Positions 9,059 through 18,924 of a stretch of 64,000 bases of DNA are shown here, piece by piece (the first letter of the stretch is position 1; each line of letters opens with the position of its first letter). This DNA comes from Brucella sp. BE17 (GTDB taxonomy: Bacteria > Pseudomonadota > Alphaproteobacteria > Rhizobiales > Rhizobiaceae), in contig NZ_CP154467.1 of assembly GCF_039545455.1 (NCBI RefSeq), positions 1,792,501 to 1,856,500 on the forward strand, in the 5' to 3' direction. Below the pieces are notes generated by a model that searched no databases, was not told the DNA's origin, and worked only from the letters and a program-made list of their open reading frames with translations. A program made the position numbers and the translations under genes.

Positions 9059-10131
9059 TATGCATCCAGCTCGCTAAGAAGCGCCGTCTGATGATCGGAA
9101 ATCAGCGCATCGATCAATTCGTCCAACTCGCCAACCATCACGCGGTCGAGCTTGTAGAGGGTAAGATTGATGCGATGATCGGTAACACGCCCCTGCGGAA
9201 AGTTATAAGTTCGAATACGCTCCGAACGGTCGCCGGAACCGACCTGGCTGCGGCGCGATTCTGATCGTTCACTATCGGCTTTCTGGCGTTCCATATCATA
9301 AAGCCGGGCGCGCAAAATCTGCATCGCGCGGGCGCGATTCTGGTGCTGCGATTTTTCCGCCTGCACAACCATGATACCGGTTGGAATGTGAGTGATACGC
9401 ACAGCCGAATCGGTCGTGTTGACGTGCTGCCCGCCTGCACCGGACGCACGCATGGTGTCGATACGAATGTCTTCATTGCGAACTTCGATATCAATGTCTT
9501 CGGCTTCGGGCAGCACGGCGACAGTTGCGGCAGAGGTATGGATACGCCCGCCACCCTCGGTTTCGGGCACGCGCTGTACGCGATGCACGCCCGATTCAAA
9601 TTTCAGCTTTGAGAAAACGCCCTTGCCCGAAACCGTTGCGATAATTTCCTTATAGCCGCCCGCGTCGCCTTCGCTCGCCGACACCATTTCGACACGCCAG
9701 CCTTTTTCAGCCGCATAACGCTCATACATACGAAACAGATCACCGGCGAAAAGGGCCGCTTCCAGCCCGCCCGTGCCAGCACGGATTTCAAGAATGGCGT
9801 TCTTCTCATCCGCGGCATCTTTCGGCAGCAGCAAAATCTGCACTTCCTGCTCGAGCGCCTCGATGCGCTTTTCGACCGTGGGCAATTCCTCGGTTGCCAA
9901 GGCGCGCATTTCGGCATCGCTTGAGGCATCATCGCGCATCGCGGCAAGATCTTTCGCTTCCTTGCGCGCGTTGCTCAGATCACGAATTTTACCGACGACG
10001 TCCTGCAATTCGGAATATTCGGAAGCAAGTTTTACATAGGTATCGGAATCGGGATTGTTGGCCATCTGGCTTTCAATCATCGAGAACCGCTTCAAAAGCT
10101 GGTCCATCCGCTCCTGCGGCAAGGCTATCAT
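9058..10131 (-). CDS. prfA: Peptide chain release factor 1 (RF1)
   Basis: Encodes 357 residues. RF1 reads UAA and UAG stop codons in the ribosomal A site and triggers peptide release. The GGQ loop ([13 protein letters not shown], about residue 225) that is methylated by PrmC is intact, as is the family region [17 protein letters not shown]. The open frame extends 26 codons further upstream, but the family start [13 protein letters not shown] is at 10131. First gene of a two-gene operon with prmC; ptsP ends 96 bp upstream on the same strand and might be co-transcribed. Confidence 0.97.
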   Translation of the reverse strand: MIALPQERMDQLLKRFSMIESQMANNPDSDTYVKLASEYSELQDVVGKIRDLSNARKEAKDLAAMRDDASSDAEMRALATEELPTVEKRIEALEQEVQILLLPKDAADEKNAILEIRAGTGGLEAALFAGDLFRMYERYAAEKGWRVEMVSASEGDAGGYKEIIATVSGKGVFSKLKFESGVHRVQRVPETEGGGRIHTSAATVAVLPEAEDIDIEVRNEDIRIDTMRASGAGGQHVNTTDSAVRITHIPTGIMVVQAEKSQHQNRARAMQILRARLYDMERQKADSERSESRRSQVGSGDRSERIRTYNFPQGRVTDHRINLTLYKLDRVMVGELDELIDALISDHQTALLSELDA

Positions 10132-10227
10132 GTCATGTCCTAAAAATTCTGGGAAACGTCGTGCTAGTATGGAGAATGGCTGCAGCGCGTAAAATGCGCA
10201 TGCGCTCAAGAATAACCAGGCGCTTCG

Positions 10228-12498
10228 CTATAACGGAATATCGTTGTCTTCAGCAAATTGCAGCAAAAGCTCGCGCAGGGAATGTGCAGTGTTCGGCTTG
10301 TCCAGTTTCTCGGTCAAGAGCGCATTGAGCTTGCCCGCGTCAAGGGACGCCAGCATCGCCTTGACTGGACCGATTGCCGCCGCCGACATGGAAATGGAGC
10401 GGAAGCCAAGGCCAATCAACGCCATAGCGGTCAATGGCCGACCGGCCATTTCACCGCAAAGCGTGACGGGTGTGTTGTTGCGCGCACCTGCATCGAGAAT
10501 ATGGCGCAGCGCCCGCAGGAAGGCCGGAGACAATTGATCGAAACGGCTTGAAATCAGCGAATTGCCACGATCGACCGCCATCAGAAACTGGAAAAGGTCA
10601 TTGGAGCCGATCGACACAAAATCGACGATCGTCATCAATTCATCGAGCTGCCAAAGCAATGCCGGCACCTCGACCATGGCCCCAAGCTTCATGCGCGTGG
10701 GCAGGCTGTGGGCAAATTTCGAAAGATGTCGCACTTCGCGCTCGATGATCTCGCGTGCCGCCTTCACCTCACTGACTTCCGTCACCATCGGCAGCATGAG
10801 GCGCAACTCGCCGCCACCCGAAGCTTTCAGGAGTGCCCGCAACTGCGTGCGCAACAGACCCGGACGGTCAAGCGTCAGGCGAATGGCCCGCCAACCAAGG
10901 GCGGGGTTTTCCTCATGGGCTGCGGCACTGAAATAGGGCAATACCTTGTCGCCGCCGATATCGAGCGTACGAAAAGTGACTGGCTTGCCGTTTGCCGCTT
11001 CGATCACCGAGCGATAAAGTCGCTCCTGCTGCTCGGCACGCGGAAAAGTCGATGCGACCATGAATTGCAGTTCTGTACGAAACAGACCAATACCGGACGC
11101 ACCCGATTCGGCGAGCTGCGGCAAGTCTACCAGCAGCCCCGCATTCATCATCAGTGCAACTTCTGCACCGTCCACGGTCATTGCCGGTTTGTCGCGCAAT
11201 TCGCGATAATGCGCCTGACGCCGCGCACGGAAACGCACCTTTTCCGCGTAAGCCGATTCGAGATCGGCCTGGGGGCGCAGATGCACCATGCCCTCATCGC
11301 CATCGATAATGACAGCATCGTTGTTTTCGGCCATGGACACCACGCCCTTGGCCTGCCCTACGACCGGAATGCCCATCGCGCGCGCCACGATCACCACATG
11401 GCTGGTGGCGGCACCATCTTCCAGAACAACTCCGCGCAGACGTTCACGCGGATAATCAAGCAATTCGGCAGCGCCCATGGAGCGGGCCACGATGATCGCA
11501 TCCTTGAGAAGCGTTTCACCCATCGTCTTGACGTCACGGCCCATCAATTGCCTGAGCAGGCGATTGGCAAGATCGTCGAAATCAGACAAGCGCTCGCGCA
11601 TATAGGGGTCCGTCAGGTGCACCATGCGTGCGCGGGTATCGCTCTGCACCTTTTCAACCGCAGCTTCAGCGGTAAGCCCGTTATGGATCGCTTCTTCCAG
11701 ACGCCGCACCCAGCCGCGATCATGCGCAAACATGCGATAGGCCTCGAGCACTTCACGGTGTTCGCCTTCCGCTGCAACGTCGCGGCGCGACAGCATGTCA
11801 TCGATGGAAATGCGCAAGAAACCAAGCGCTTCTGCGAGCCGCTCGAGTTCGGCCTGACTATCCTCGTTGAAAAGATTGGTCACGACGATGCGTGGCTCAT
11901 GCAGCACGACATGACCGAGTCCGATGCCGTCATTAAAGGCATAGCCAGTCACACTCATCGGGCGACCGAGGTCCAGCTCAATGCCCGGGCGCGAGAGGCG
12001 CAACCCGTCACCGGACGCAATAATTTCGGCCAGAACCATCGCCGTTGTTTCAAGCGCTTCAACCTCGTCTTCGCGATATGCCCGCTTGGTCTGGTTCTGG
12101 ACGACAAGAACGCCCAAAGTGCGGCCAGCACGCAAAACAGGAACGCCGAGGAATGAATTATAGGCTTCTTCGCCGGTTTCCGGCAGGTAGGCAAAAGCGG
12201 GATGGCTTTGTGCGTCGGTGAGGTTCAAGGGACGCGCACTTGCAGCAATCGTGCCGACCAGACCTTCTCCCAGCCGCAATTGCGCCAGATGCACGGATTG
12301 CGGATTAAGACCTTCGGTTGCGTAAAGCTCTAGCATGCCGTCGGCACGCAGAATATAGAAAGAGCAAACCTCGGCCACCATGTTTTGTGCGATTTCGCGA
12401 ACGATCCGGTCGAGGCGATCCTGCGGTTCAAGCGGCTCCGCCATCAATTCGCGCAATCGCCGGAGCAATACGCGGGGACCGGTTGTCAAATCACGCAT
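10228..12498 (-). CDS. ptsP: Phosphoenolpyruvate-protein phosphotransferase, nitrogen PTS enzyme I (EI-Ntr)
   Basis: Encodes 756 residues. The N-terminal GAF domain (about 1-165) distinguishes EI-Ntr from the sugar-PTS enzyme I. It is followed by the EI N-domain, the phosphohistidine swivelling domain with GAATSHVVIVARAMG (active His, about residue 360), and a C-terminal PEP-binding TIM barrel (GIGLFRTE, SIGSNDLFQF, TLCGEMAGRP). It takes phosphate from PEP and passes it to NPr and then EIIA-Ntr, a regulatory rather than sugar-transport cascade; in enteric bacteria the GAF domain senses glutamine. It lies downstream of lysC on the same strand with a 235-bp gap, an arrangement common in this order. 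Confidence 0.95.
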   Translation of the reverse strand: MRDLTTGPRVLLRRLRELMAEPLEPQDRLDRIVREIAQNMVAEVCSFYILRADGMLELYATEGLNPQSVHLAQLRLGEGLVGTIAASARPLNLTDAQSHPAFAYLPETGEEAYNSFLGVPVLRAGRTLGVLVVQNQTKRAYREDEVEALETTAMVLAEIIASGDGLRLSRPGIELDLGRPMSVTGYAFNDGIGLGHVVLHEPRIVVTNLFNEDSQAELERLAEALGFLRISIDDMLSRRDVAAEGEHREVLEAYRMFAHDRGWVRRLEEAIHNGLTAEAAVEKVQSDTRARMVHLTDPYMRERLSDFDDLANRLLRQLMGRDVKTMGETLLKDAIIVARSMGAAELLDYPRERLRGVVLEDGAATSHVVIVARAMGIPVVGQAKGVVSMAENNDAVIIDGDEGMVHLRPQADLESAYAEKVRFRARRQAHYRELRDKPAMTVDGAEVALMMNAGLLVDLPQLAESGASGIGLFRTELQFMVASTFPRAEQQERLYRSVIEAANGKPVTFRTLDIGGDKVLPYFSAAAHEENPALGWRAIRLTLDRPGLLRTQLRALLKASGGGELRLMLPMVTEVSEVKAAREIIEREVRHLSKFAHSLPTRMKLGAMVEVPALLWQLDELMTIVDFVSIGSNDLFQFLMAVDRGNSLISSRFDQLSPAFLRALRHILDAGARNNTPVTLCGEMAGRPLTAMALIGLGFRSISMSAAAIGPVKAMLASLDAGKLNALLTEKLDKPNTAHSLRELLLQFAEDNDIPL

Positions 12499-12653
12499 GA
12501 CCGTCGGGGTTTCCTTTCAGATGTCCGAACTGCTTTCATAAACCAATCTCATTATCGGCTCACGAAGCATTATGCTGATTCCTTTGTGAGCATTTTTGAC
12601 ACCCGCGTCCAGAGCTTTGAGCATAAATTATATCGCCTCTCGAAATGTTGCAG

Positions 12654-12680
12654 TGCCGCGCTTCGTTATAAAGCGCGGCA
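12654..12680. terminator. Possible terminator hairpin between lysC and ptsP
   Basis: Inverted repeat TGCCGCGCTT...AAGCGCGGCA with a short loop, 54 bp past the lysC stop on the minus strand. It has no clear T-tract, so either the termination is weak or the hairpin stabilises the lysC mRNA 3' end. Confidence 0.4.
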
Positions 12681-12733
12681 CAATCACAATTCATCGGCGG
12701 AAATAATCCGTTTTGGAACGCTACAGCGCATCC

Positions 12734-14005
12734 CTACTTATCGAGACCATAGACGGCGTGAAGCGTGCGCACCGCCAATTCCGCATAAGGGCCGTCGATC
12801 AGAATGGAAATCTTGATTTCCGATGTGGTGATCGCGCGGATATTGATGCCTTTTTCAGCAAGCGCCTTGAAGGCCGTTGCGGCAACGCCGGTATGGCTGC
12901 GCATACCGATGCCGATAACCGAAATCTTGGCCAGGCCGCCTTCGGACTGGATATTGTCAAAACCGATCTCGTTCTTGACCTTGTCGAGAGCCTTAAGCGC
13001 CTTATCAACGTCGCCGGTCGGAACCGTAAACGTCATATCGGTCTTTGAACCGTCTTCCGACACGTTCTGCACGATCATATCGACATTGATATGATCTTCG
13101 GCGAGCGGACCGAAAATGGCTGCGGAAATGCCCGGCCTGTCGGCCACGCGCCGCAGCGAAATCTGCGCTTCATCCTTTGCAAAGGCAATACCTGTGACGA
13201 CCTGCTGTTCCACGATTTCATCCTCGTCGCAAATAAGCGTTCCGGGCGGATTGATCGGATCACCCATGCCCGGCGCATCGGGGTCCGTAAAGCTTGAGCG
13301 CACAAAGGTTCGCACCTTGTGCACCATGGCAAGTTCAACCGAGCGAACCTGCAGAACCTTGGCACCCAGCGAGGCCAATTCCAGCATTTCCTCAAAGGAA
13401 ATCTTTGGCAGGCGCTTTGCCTTGGGTTCGATGCGCGGATCGGTGGTATAAACGCCATCCACATCGGTATAGATATCGCAGCGATCAGCCTTCACACCGG
13501 CGGCAATCGCCACAGCGGACGTATCCGAGCCCCCGCGTCCCAGTGTGGCAACGCGATTATCCGGGCCGATGCCCTGAAAACCGGCGACAACTGCAACCTG
13601 CCCCATCTCCATGCGGCGGATCATTTCCGATCCGTCGATTTCCTGAATGCGCGCAGCACCATGCGCATTGTCAGTCCTGATCGGAACCTGCCAGCCTTGC
13701 CATGAACGCGCATCGACGCCGATCGATTGCAGCGCGATTGCCAGAAGCCCGCTCGTCACCAATTCACCGGAAGCGACAATGGCGTCATACTCGCGGGCAT
13801 CGTAAAATGGCGAGCTTGCGCCGCACACTTTTGGCATGCTCTGCACCCAGTTGACCAGTTCATTGGTCTTGCCGGACATTGCAGAAACAACGACGGCAAC
13901 CTGATTGCCTGCATCGACCTCACGTTTGACGTGGCGCGCCACATTATAGATGCGTTCCAGATCGGCCACCGAAGTGCCGCCGAATTTCATCACGATGCGC
14001 GCCAT
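12734..14005 (-). CDS. lysC: Aspartate kinase
   Basis: Encodes 423 residues. It phosphorylates aspartate, the first step towards lysine, threonine, methionine and diaminopimelate. The amino-acid kinase domain begins with KFGGTSV and contains GRGGSDTSAVAIAAG and the DVDGVYTTDP region; two ACT domains follow from about residue 265 (ITGIAFAKDEAQISL; VIGIGMRSHTGVAATAF), the site of allosteric feedback by lysine and/or threonine. Length and architecture match monofunctional alpha/beta-type aspartokinases; there is no homoserine dehydrogenase fusion. lysA, the last lysine-pathway gene, is at 41.7-43.0 kb. Confidence 0.96.
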   Translation of the reverse strand: MARIVMKFGGTSVADLERIYNVARHVKREVDAGNQVAVVVSAMSGKTNELVNWVQSMPKVCGASSPFYDAREYDAIVASGELVTSGLLAIALQSIGVDARSWQGWQVPIRTDNAHGAARIQEIDGSEMIRRMEMGQVAVVAGFQGIGPDNRVATLGRGGSDTSAVAIAAGVKADRCDIYTDVDGVYTTDPRIEPKAKRLPKISFEEMLELASLGAKVLQVRSVELAMVHKVRTFVRSSFTDPDAPGMGDPINPPGTLICDEDEIVEQQVVTGIAFAKDEAQISLRRVADRPGISAAIFGPLAEDHINVDMIVQNVSEDGSKTDMTFTVPTGDVDKALKALDKVKNEIGFDNIQSEGGLAKISVIGIGMRSHTGVAATAFKALAEKGINIRAITTSEIKISILIDGPYAELAVRTLHAVYGLDK

Positions 14006-14178
14006 TGAAGGAGAGGTCCCGCTGTTTGGAAAATTACACTCTTACCTGCTCAAACATTATAATCTTGCGACAGGTAAACCCGGGGTCACATAGCTAAAAT
14101 GTCGCGGCTCCGCAAGACCGTGTTGCGCATCTTCGTATGATTGAGCCATGAAAGCGGCAAATTGATTTGCTCCTTGAC

Positions 14179-14282
14179 TTTAGAGCGCGTTTCGATGTGA
14201 TTAAATCAGATCGGTGCTCTAAAGGTTGGTTTTAACGCGCATCTTATTCGAAAACCGCTTTGCACTTTTCGGGATGCGCTTT
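14179..14282. repeat. Rhizobial-type mosaic palindromic repeat between lysC and ubiG
   Basis: Two palindromic modules lie side by side. The first (14179-14223) has ends TTTAGAGC / GCTCTAAA around GCGTTTCGATGTGATTAAATCAGATCGG-like sequence. The second (14236-14282) has GCGCATCTTATTCG, then AAAACCGCTTTGCAC, then TTTTCGGGATGCGC. This is the layout of RIME-type intergenic repeats common in Hyphomicrobiales. The element separates the divergent lysC and ubiG genes. Confidence 0.65.
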
Positions 14283-14343
14283 AAGGCGCTACCTTGGAAG
14301 GCAGAACACGGCACAGACGTTGCAGCGCCGTCAGGAGAACATG

Positions 14344-15090
14344 ATGACCGAAACCGCCCGCACCACAATCGACGCTTCCGAGATCGAACATTTTTCGCGC
14401 ATTGCCGCTGAATGGTGGAACCCGCAGGGTAAATTCCGTCCGCTGCACAAGTTCAATCCGACGCGGCTTGCCTATATCAAGGAAAAAATTTGCGAAAAAT
14501 TCGGTCGCGATCCCAAAAGTCCAAAACCTTTTGAAGGCTTGCGGCTACTCGATATCGGCTGCGGCGGCGGTCTTTTATGCGAACCGATGGCACGCCTGGG
14601 AGCAACCGTTATTGGCGCCGATGCGTCTGAAACCAATATTGAAGTGGCCAAAATCCATGCCGCGCAAAGCGGCGTCGAGGTTGATTACCGCGCCACCACC
14701 GCAGAAGCGCTGGCTGAGGCAGGAGAAAAATTCGATATCGTGCTCAATATGGAAGTGGTCGAGCACGTCTCCGACATCGATCTTTTCATGTCGGCGACCA
14801 GCGAGATGGTGAAACCCGGCGGGCTGATGTTCGTCGCCACCATCAACCGCACGCTCAAGGCCTATGGGCTGGCGATCCTGGGTGCTGAATATGTGTTGCG
14901 CTGGTTGCCGCGCGGCACACACCAATATGACAAGCTGGTGCGTCCGCAGGAACTGGAAACCGCACTTGCAAAATCCGGCCTCACCATCATCGACAAGCTC
15001 GGCGTGAGCTATAATCCGCTGACTGACAGCTGGAGCCGCTCACGCGACCTGGATGTAAACTACATGATGCTGGCTGAACGGCTACAATAA
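14344..15090 (+). CDS. ubiG: Ubiquinone biosynthesis O-methyltransferase UbiG
   Basis: Encodes 248 residues. UbiG performs both O-methylations in ubiquinone synthesis with SAM as donor. The frame is open from 14260, but AGGAG at 14333-14337 favours the second of two tandem ATGs (14344, [20 protein letters not shown]). The family signature [13 protein letters not shown] is followed by the SAM loop [19 protein letters not shown] (about residues 65-83), [10 protein letters not shown] and a C-terminal [11 protein letters not shown]. Stand-alone gene divergent from lysC across a repeat element and convergent with the DUF1178 operon. Confidence 0.96.
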   Translation: MTETARTTIDASEIEHFSRIAAEWWNPQGKFRPLHKFNPTRLAYIKEKICEKFGRDPKSPKPFEGLRLLDIGCGGGLLCEPMARLGATVIGADASETNIEVAKIHAAQSGVEVDYRATTAEALAEAGEKFDIVLNMEVVEHVSDIDLFMSATSEMVKPGGLMFVATINRTLKAYGLAILGAEYVLRWLPRGTHQYDKLVRPQELETALAKSGLTIIDKLGVSYNPLTDSWSRSRDLDVNYMMLAERLQ

Positions 15091-15133
15091 GAATTTCAAA
15101 CCGGAAACATCTGAATCCGTCACCACAAATGCG

Positions 15134-15559
15134 TTAGTTCTGGTCTTCCGGAAAAACCGGAAGTGGCAAGACGTCCACCCCATCCTCAAGCAATGAATGC
15201 ACGTCCTCGTGGCTGGCTTCGCCATAGATGCCGCGTGTTTCCGCTTCGCCAAAATGAATTTTTCGCGCTTCTTCGGCGAATTTATCGCCGACATAATCCG
15301 CATTTTCGCGCACCTTTCGGCTGAGATCGCGCATCTCATTGAGGACTTTTTTCTGCGCTTCGCCCAACGCAATCGCGATTTTTTCTTTCTGCCGGTTGGT
15401 CGATACGGCAGGCGCCATAAGCGATTTCTGCACATTTTGCGAGTTGCAGACCGGACAGGCGACAAGCTGGCGTTCCGACTGCCGGTCAAAATCCGCATTG
15501 TCGCGAAACCAGCCTTCAAAATCATGGCCGTGATCGCAGTGAAGCGAAAAGCGGATCAT
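15134..15559 (-). CDS. DUF1178 family protein
   Basis: Encodes 141 residues. Start chosen at MIRFSLHCDHGHDFEGWF, the normal family N-terminus; the upstream frame extension overlaps the preceding gene. A CDHGH element and a CPVCN pair form a likely zinc ribbon at residues 8-45, followed by a helical region and an acidic C-terminus with conserved HEDVHSLLEDGVDVLPLP. Function unknown. It begins 4 bp after the nitrilase-family gene and is almost certainly in one operon with it and with the glutaredoxin gene; that linkage is frequent in rhizobia and hints at a shared thiol or metal role (inference). Confidence 0.9.
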   Translation of the reverse strand: MIRFSLHCDHGHDFEGWFRDNADFDRQSERQLVACPVCNSQNVQKSLMAPAVSTNRQKEKIAIALGEAQKKVLNEMRDLSRKVRENADYVGDKFAEEARKIHFGEAETRGIYGEASHEDVHSLLEDGVDVLPLPVFPEDQN

Positions 15560-15563
15560 AGAT

Positions 15564-16418
15564 TTACGCACTCTCTGTTTGTTTTGCGGCAACCGATTTC
15601 AGCGTGAACTCACGCGCATTTTTCAAATTCGGTACCTTTACCCGTGCCGCCGCACTTTCACTCACATCGATATCGGCAAGGATCACATCCGGCTCACTAT
15701 GATCGGCCTCAGCCAAAATCTTTCCCCATGGTGACACGATCAGCGAATGACCATAGGTTTCGCGGCCATCCTCATGCACACCGCCCTGCGCGGCAGAAAT
15801 CAGGAAGGCACCATTTTCAATGGCCCGCGCACGCTGCAAAACGTGCCAGTGCGCCTCGCCTGTCTGTTTTGTAAATGCAGCAGGCCCCGTAATCACGTTG
15901 GCTCCCGCCAGCGCCTGTGCCCGGAAAAGCTGCGGAAAGCGAATATCGTAGCAGATCGCCATGCCAAGATTGGCAAAAGGCAGTGAAGCTACAACTGTTT
16001 CCCGACCCGGCTCGTAGGTGGCCGATTCGCGCCAGCTTTCGCCATTGTCGAGATCGACATCGAACATGTGGATCTTATCGTAAGTAACCAGCTTTTCACC
16101 GCTCGGCGTGAAGATCGCGCCACGATTGGCAATTTTTCCGTCTGCTCTCGCAATCGCGGTGGAGCCGATATGCAGGAAAATGCCGTGCCTTTTGGCGAAG
16201 ATCATAGCTGCCGCAAACACCGGATCATTGGCTTCATCGCGCAATGTCGCCTTGAAAGCTTCGCGGTCGCGCATCAAGGCTCCGGTCATTTCGGGCGTCT
16301 GCACGTAATGCGCACCTTTGGTGGCAGCTTCAGCAACCTGTTTTTCCAGCACCTCGATATTGCGTCCAATATCGACGCCCGAACGCATCTGAATGGCTGC
16401 GGCGCGGAAAATGCTCAT
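15564..16418 (-). CDS. Carbon-nitrogen hydrolase (nitrilase superfamily, Nit/omega-amidase-like)
   Basis: Encodes 284 residues. The catalytic Glu-Lys-Cys triad is visible: Glu in VQTPEMTGALM (about residue 45), Lys in YDKIHMFDVD (about 110) and Cys in MAICYDIRFPQLFRA (about 145). The Nit2-like branch hydrolyses omega-amides or deaminated glutathione in other organisms; the exact substrate here is not determinable. ATG at 16418 is used, 9 nt after AAGGA, because the in-frame codon further upstream is TTG. Located 12 bp after the glutaredoxin gene and 4 bp before DUF1178, so a three-gene operon. The glutaredoxin neighbour makes a role in glutathione damage repair plausible (inference). Confidence 0.9.
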   Translation of the reverse strand: MSIFRAAAIQMRSGVDIGRNIEVLEKQVAEAATKGAHYVQTPEMTGALMRDREAFKATLRDEANDPVFAAAMIFAKRHGIFLHIGSTAIARADGKIANRGAIFTPSGEKLVTYDKIHMFDVDLDNGESWRESATYEPGRETVVASLPFANLGMAICYDIRFPQLFRAQALAGANVITGPAAFTKQTGEAHWHVLQRARAIENGAFLISAAQGGVHEDGRETYGHSLIVSPWGKILAEADHSEPDVILADIDVSESAAARVKVPNLKNAREFTLKSVAAKQTESA

Positions 16419-16430
16419 TCCCAAAAATCC

Positions 16431-16694
16431 TTATTTCAATTCGCCAGTTTCAAGCAGATGATCCAGCTTGTGATCATATTCAAGTTCAAAAAGATCATCG
16501 CATCCGCCGACATGTACGGAGCCGACAAATATCTGCGGAAATGTATTGCGGCCCGAGCGCTCTTGCATCTCCGCACGCAGGTCCGGTGCGAGCGCACTGA
16601 TCTCCTTGAATGCCACATTTTTGCGGGTCAAAAGATTGACGGCGCGCGTGCAATAAGGGCAGCCGGGACGCGTATAGATGGTGACATCAACCAT
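16431..16694 (-). CDS. grxC: Glutaredoxin 3
   Basis: Encodes 87 residues, the standard length. The dithiol active site CPYC is at residues 12-15 (MVDVTIYTRPGCPYCTRA), with TFPQIFVG (cis-Pro loop) and HVGGCDDL for glutathione binding. It reduces disulfides and mixed glutathione disulfides in the cytosol. The long upstream frame extension is rejected because it overlaps comF and the standard family start is at 16694. Last gene of the comF-side block and first of the grxC/nitrilase/DUF1178 operon; comF ends 64 bp upstream. Confidence 0.95.
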   Translation of the reverse strand: MVDVTIYTRPGCPYCTRAVNLLTRKNVAFKEISALAPDLRAEMQERSGRNTFPQIFVGSVHVGGCDDLFELEYDHKLDHLLETGELK

Positions 16695-16758
16695 GAAAAA
16701 CTCCATTCGTTGCACCCTATATAATGAGAAACATGCCTGTCTGGAAGGCCTGCCGGTC

Positions 16759-17550
16759 TCACAAGTCTGGCAGAACGCGGCTGAAGGTGAGAACATCGAC
16801 GGTTTTTGCACCGCCGCGCAAAAGGGCGCGGGTCGCAGCCTTGACGGTGGCACCCGTCGTGTAAACATCATCGATCAGCAGGACCCGACGTCCCCGCACA
16901 TGGATTTCGTGCGCTTTGGGAGCACGAAACGCGCCATCGACATTGCGTTTGCGCTCTTTCATGCCAAGCCCGATCTGGCGCTCTGTACGCCTGATGCGCT
17001 TTAAAGCTTGTGGCACAAAGGGTCTGGCCTCCAGTTGCGACAAAGCGCGCGCCAGCTCCGCCGACTGGTTGAAACGACGTTGTAAGAATCGCCAGCGATG
17101 CAGCGGCACCGGCAGGATTACATCACAATCATCGAGCAGCTCGCGGCCTGCACGCTGCATCCATCGTGCCATCCAAGGTGCCAGATCAGTGCGGTCATGA
17201 AATTTCAGCGCCACGGCCATGCGCTGCGCGGCCCCTTTATGCACCACAGCCGAGCGCAGGCGGCGAAACGGTGGTGGATCGGCAATCGCCTCGGCACTCT
17301 TGAAACCATCACCGAAATCATAAGCGAATGGCGTACCGAAGACCGGGCAATAGGGCTTCTCAATAAACCGTAAATCCGACCAGCAATCCGGGCAGAGCGT
17401 TCCGGGCTGCGAGACATGCGTGCGGCAACCAATGCAGGCGGCAGGAAAAAGCAGATTGGCAGCCTCCCACCCCACCCTGCCTAGCGGAACACGCACGGCA
17501 GAATAAAGCCTTCGCAAAAAGGTTTGATGATCTATGCCCCGTTCCGCCAT
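16759..17550 (-). CDS. comF: ComF family phosphoribosyltransferase-like protein
   Basis: Encodes 263 residues. An N-terminal double zinc finger (CIGC and CPDC, about residues 39-60) is followed by a type I phosphoribosyltransferase fold with the PRPP loop VLLIDDVYTTGATV (about residue 225). ComF is needed for uptake of single-stranded DNA in naturally competent bacteria, but most proteobacterial homologues are of unproven function. It is divergent from a methyltransferase gene 77 bp away, a pairing seen in many alphaproteobacteria. No other competence genes are in the window. Confidence 0.9.
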   Translation of the reverse strand: MAERGIDHQTFLRRLYSAVRVPLGRVGWEAANLLFPAACIGCRTHVSQPGTLCPDCWSDLRFIEKPYCPVFGTPFAYDFGDGFKSAEAIADPPPFRRLRSAVVHKGAAQRMAVALKFHDRTDLAPWMARWMQRAGRELLDDCDVILPVPLHRWRFLQRRFNQSAELARALSQLEARPFVPQALKRIRRTERQIGLGMKERKRNVDGAFRAPKAHEIHVRGRRVLLIDDVYTTGATVKAATRALLRGGAKTVDVLTFSRVLPDL

Positions 17551-17627
17551 TGCATTCGCCCCCTTCCGAATGCATTTATCCCCAAAACGAGATTATCGAT
17601 TATGGTCAGAAAGAAAAGTGGATTTCA

Positions 17628-18545
17628 ATGTCTGCCCAAGAAAAGTCTGCCTATGAAAAGCCTGCTTCCGAAAGCGCAATTTTTGACCGCGATCTTCTGC
17701 TCGCCTTTCGCCGCCGCGCTTTCAGACGTGGAATAACCGACGCGGATTTTCTTCTGCGCCGCGCAGCCGACGATCTGGAAGAACGTCTTGATGCCGTCGA
17801 GCGGCATTTTGAAGTAGCGGTCGATCTTGCCGGCCATACGGGTCTCGCAGCCAGCGCCATTGCGCGTTCGGGCAAGGCAGACACAGTCGTTCGCATCGAG
17901 AAGGACAAAGCTTTTCTGGCAGACCCATTTGCGGGTATTGTCGGCGACGAAGAAGCGCTGCCGCTCAAGCCCGCAAGTGCTGATCTCATTGTCTCGCTGA
18001 TGTCGATGCACGCCACCAATGACACGCCGGGTGTCATGTTGCAGATCGCCCGCGCCTTAAAACCGGATGGATTGTTTCTGGGAGCCTTGAGCGGCAATGG
18101 GACGCTTGGCGAATTACGTGAAAGCCTGCTTCAGGCCGAAGTGGAACTGACCGGCGGCGCATCGCCGCGCGTCTTTCCCTTCGCCGATGTGCGCGATGTC
18201 GGTGGACTTTTGCAGCGGGCAGGTTTTGCCCTGCCGGTGACAGATGTCGAAAACGCAACCGTGCGCTATGATTCGCTCTTCAACCTGATGGCCGATCTGC
18301 GTGCCATGGGCATGCAAAATGTGCTATGGGATCGTTCGCGCAAGCCCGTCTCAAAGCGCCTTTTCCTGCGTGCCGCTGAAATTTATGCCGAACGATTTAG
18401 CGATTCCGATGGCCGCATCCGCGCCACCTTTTCTACCATCTGGCTTTCCGGTTGGGCACCGCACCAGTCGCAGCAAAAACCGCTGAAACCGGGTTCCGCC
18501 AAAACATCACTGGCCGAGGCTCTGAAAAAAGCAGAAGAAAACTAG
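17628..18545 (+). CDS. SAM-dependent methyltransferase-domain protein, NDUFAF5/BioC-like
   Basis: Encodes 305 residues from MSAQEKSAYEK; the upstream 26-codon extension is open but reads into the divergent promoter. IFDRDLLLAFRRRAF near the N-terminus is followed by a class I methyltransferase fold (VDLAGHTG, EALPLKPASADLIVSLMSMHATND, LKPDGLFLGALSG). The glycine-rich SAM loop is degenerate, as in NDUFAF5-type proteins, which in mitochondria modify a complex I subunit and help assemble it. Assignment to complex I assembly is by family analogy only. It overlaps the stop of the opposite small membrane protein by 4 bp. Confidence 0.82.
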   Translation: MSAQEKSAYEKPASESAIFDRDLLLAFRRRAFRRGITDADFLLRRAADDLEERLDAVERHFEVAVDLAGHTGLAASAIARSGKADTVVRIEKDKAFLADPFAGIVGDEEALPLKPASADLIVSLMSMHATNDTPGVMLQIARALKPDGLFLGALSGNGTLGELRESLLQAEVELTGGASPRVFPFADVRDVGGLLQRAGFALPVTDVENATVRYDSLFNLMADLRAMGMQNVLWDRSRKPVSKRLFLRAAEIYAERFSDSDGRIRATFSTIWLSGWAPHQSQQKPLKPGSAKTSLAEALKKAEEN

Positions 18546-18826
18546 TTACAAGTGTCAGCTGGAAGGCCATTGGTCGCAATGACACACGGTGGACCATCGC
18601 GCTTGATCGATCCGGTCATGACGCGATCGACATTATCCGGCAAGACCGATTGCGCCGCCTTGCGGTTGGCCTGCTCGCTGAGGATCGGGATAATGATCAG
18701 CGCAAGAGCAAAAGCGGCGGAGCCGAACAACAAAACGACGCGCAACATACCGCGTCCCACTTTCGACAGCGGTCCCGGCGTATTTTCATTCACGGATCGA
18801 CTGAAATAATTGTTGTCGAGACTCAT
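18542..18826 (-). CDS. Small single-pass membrane protein, unknown function
   Basis: Encodes 94 residues starting MSLDNNYFSRSVNENTPGPL, with GGAG close upstream. One hydrophobic segment (about residues 27-48, LRVVLLFGSAAFALALIIIPIL) is followed by a hydrophilic domain containing DRVMTGSI and a C-terminal pair of Cys. Topology by the positive-inside rule is N-in, C-out. The last 4 bp overlap those of the convergent methyltransferase gene. I do not recognise the family; TGSI(K/R) tails are common in small rhizobial membrane proteins. Confidence 0.75.
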   Translation of the reverse strand: MSLDNNYFSRSVNENTPGPLSKVGRGMLRVVLLFGSAAFALALIIIPILSEQANRKAAQSVLPDNVDRVMTGSIKRDGPPCVIATNGLPADTCN

Positions 18827-18924
18827 AGACCCACTCCAGCGCACTTATTTTTGAACCATGGCGCAAGGGAGTGAATCATCGATTAACGCATTGGAAAGAA
18901 TCGCAATTAAGTGCCGGAACTTTC

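Noticed and set aside
10708-12156. 482-codon plus-strand ORF opposite ptsP
   Set aside because: Mirror of the ptsP codon pattern; no ribosome-binding site or family motif.
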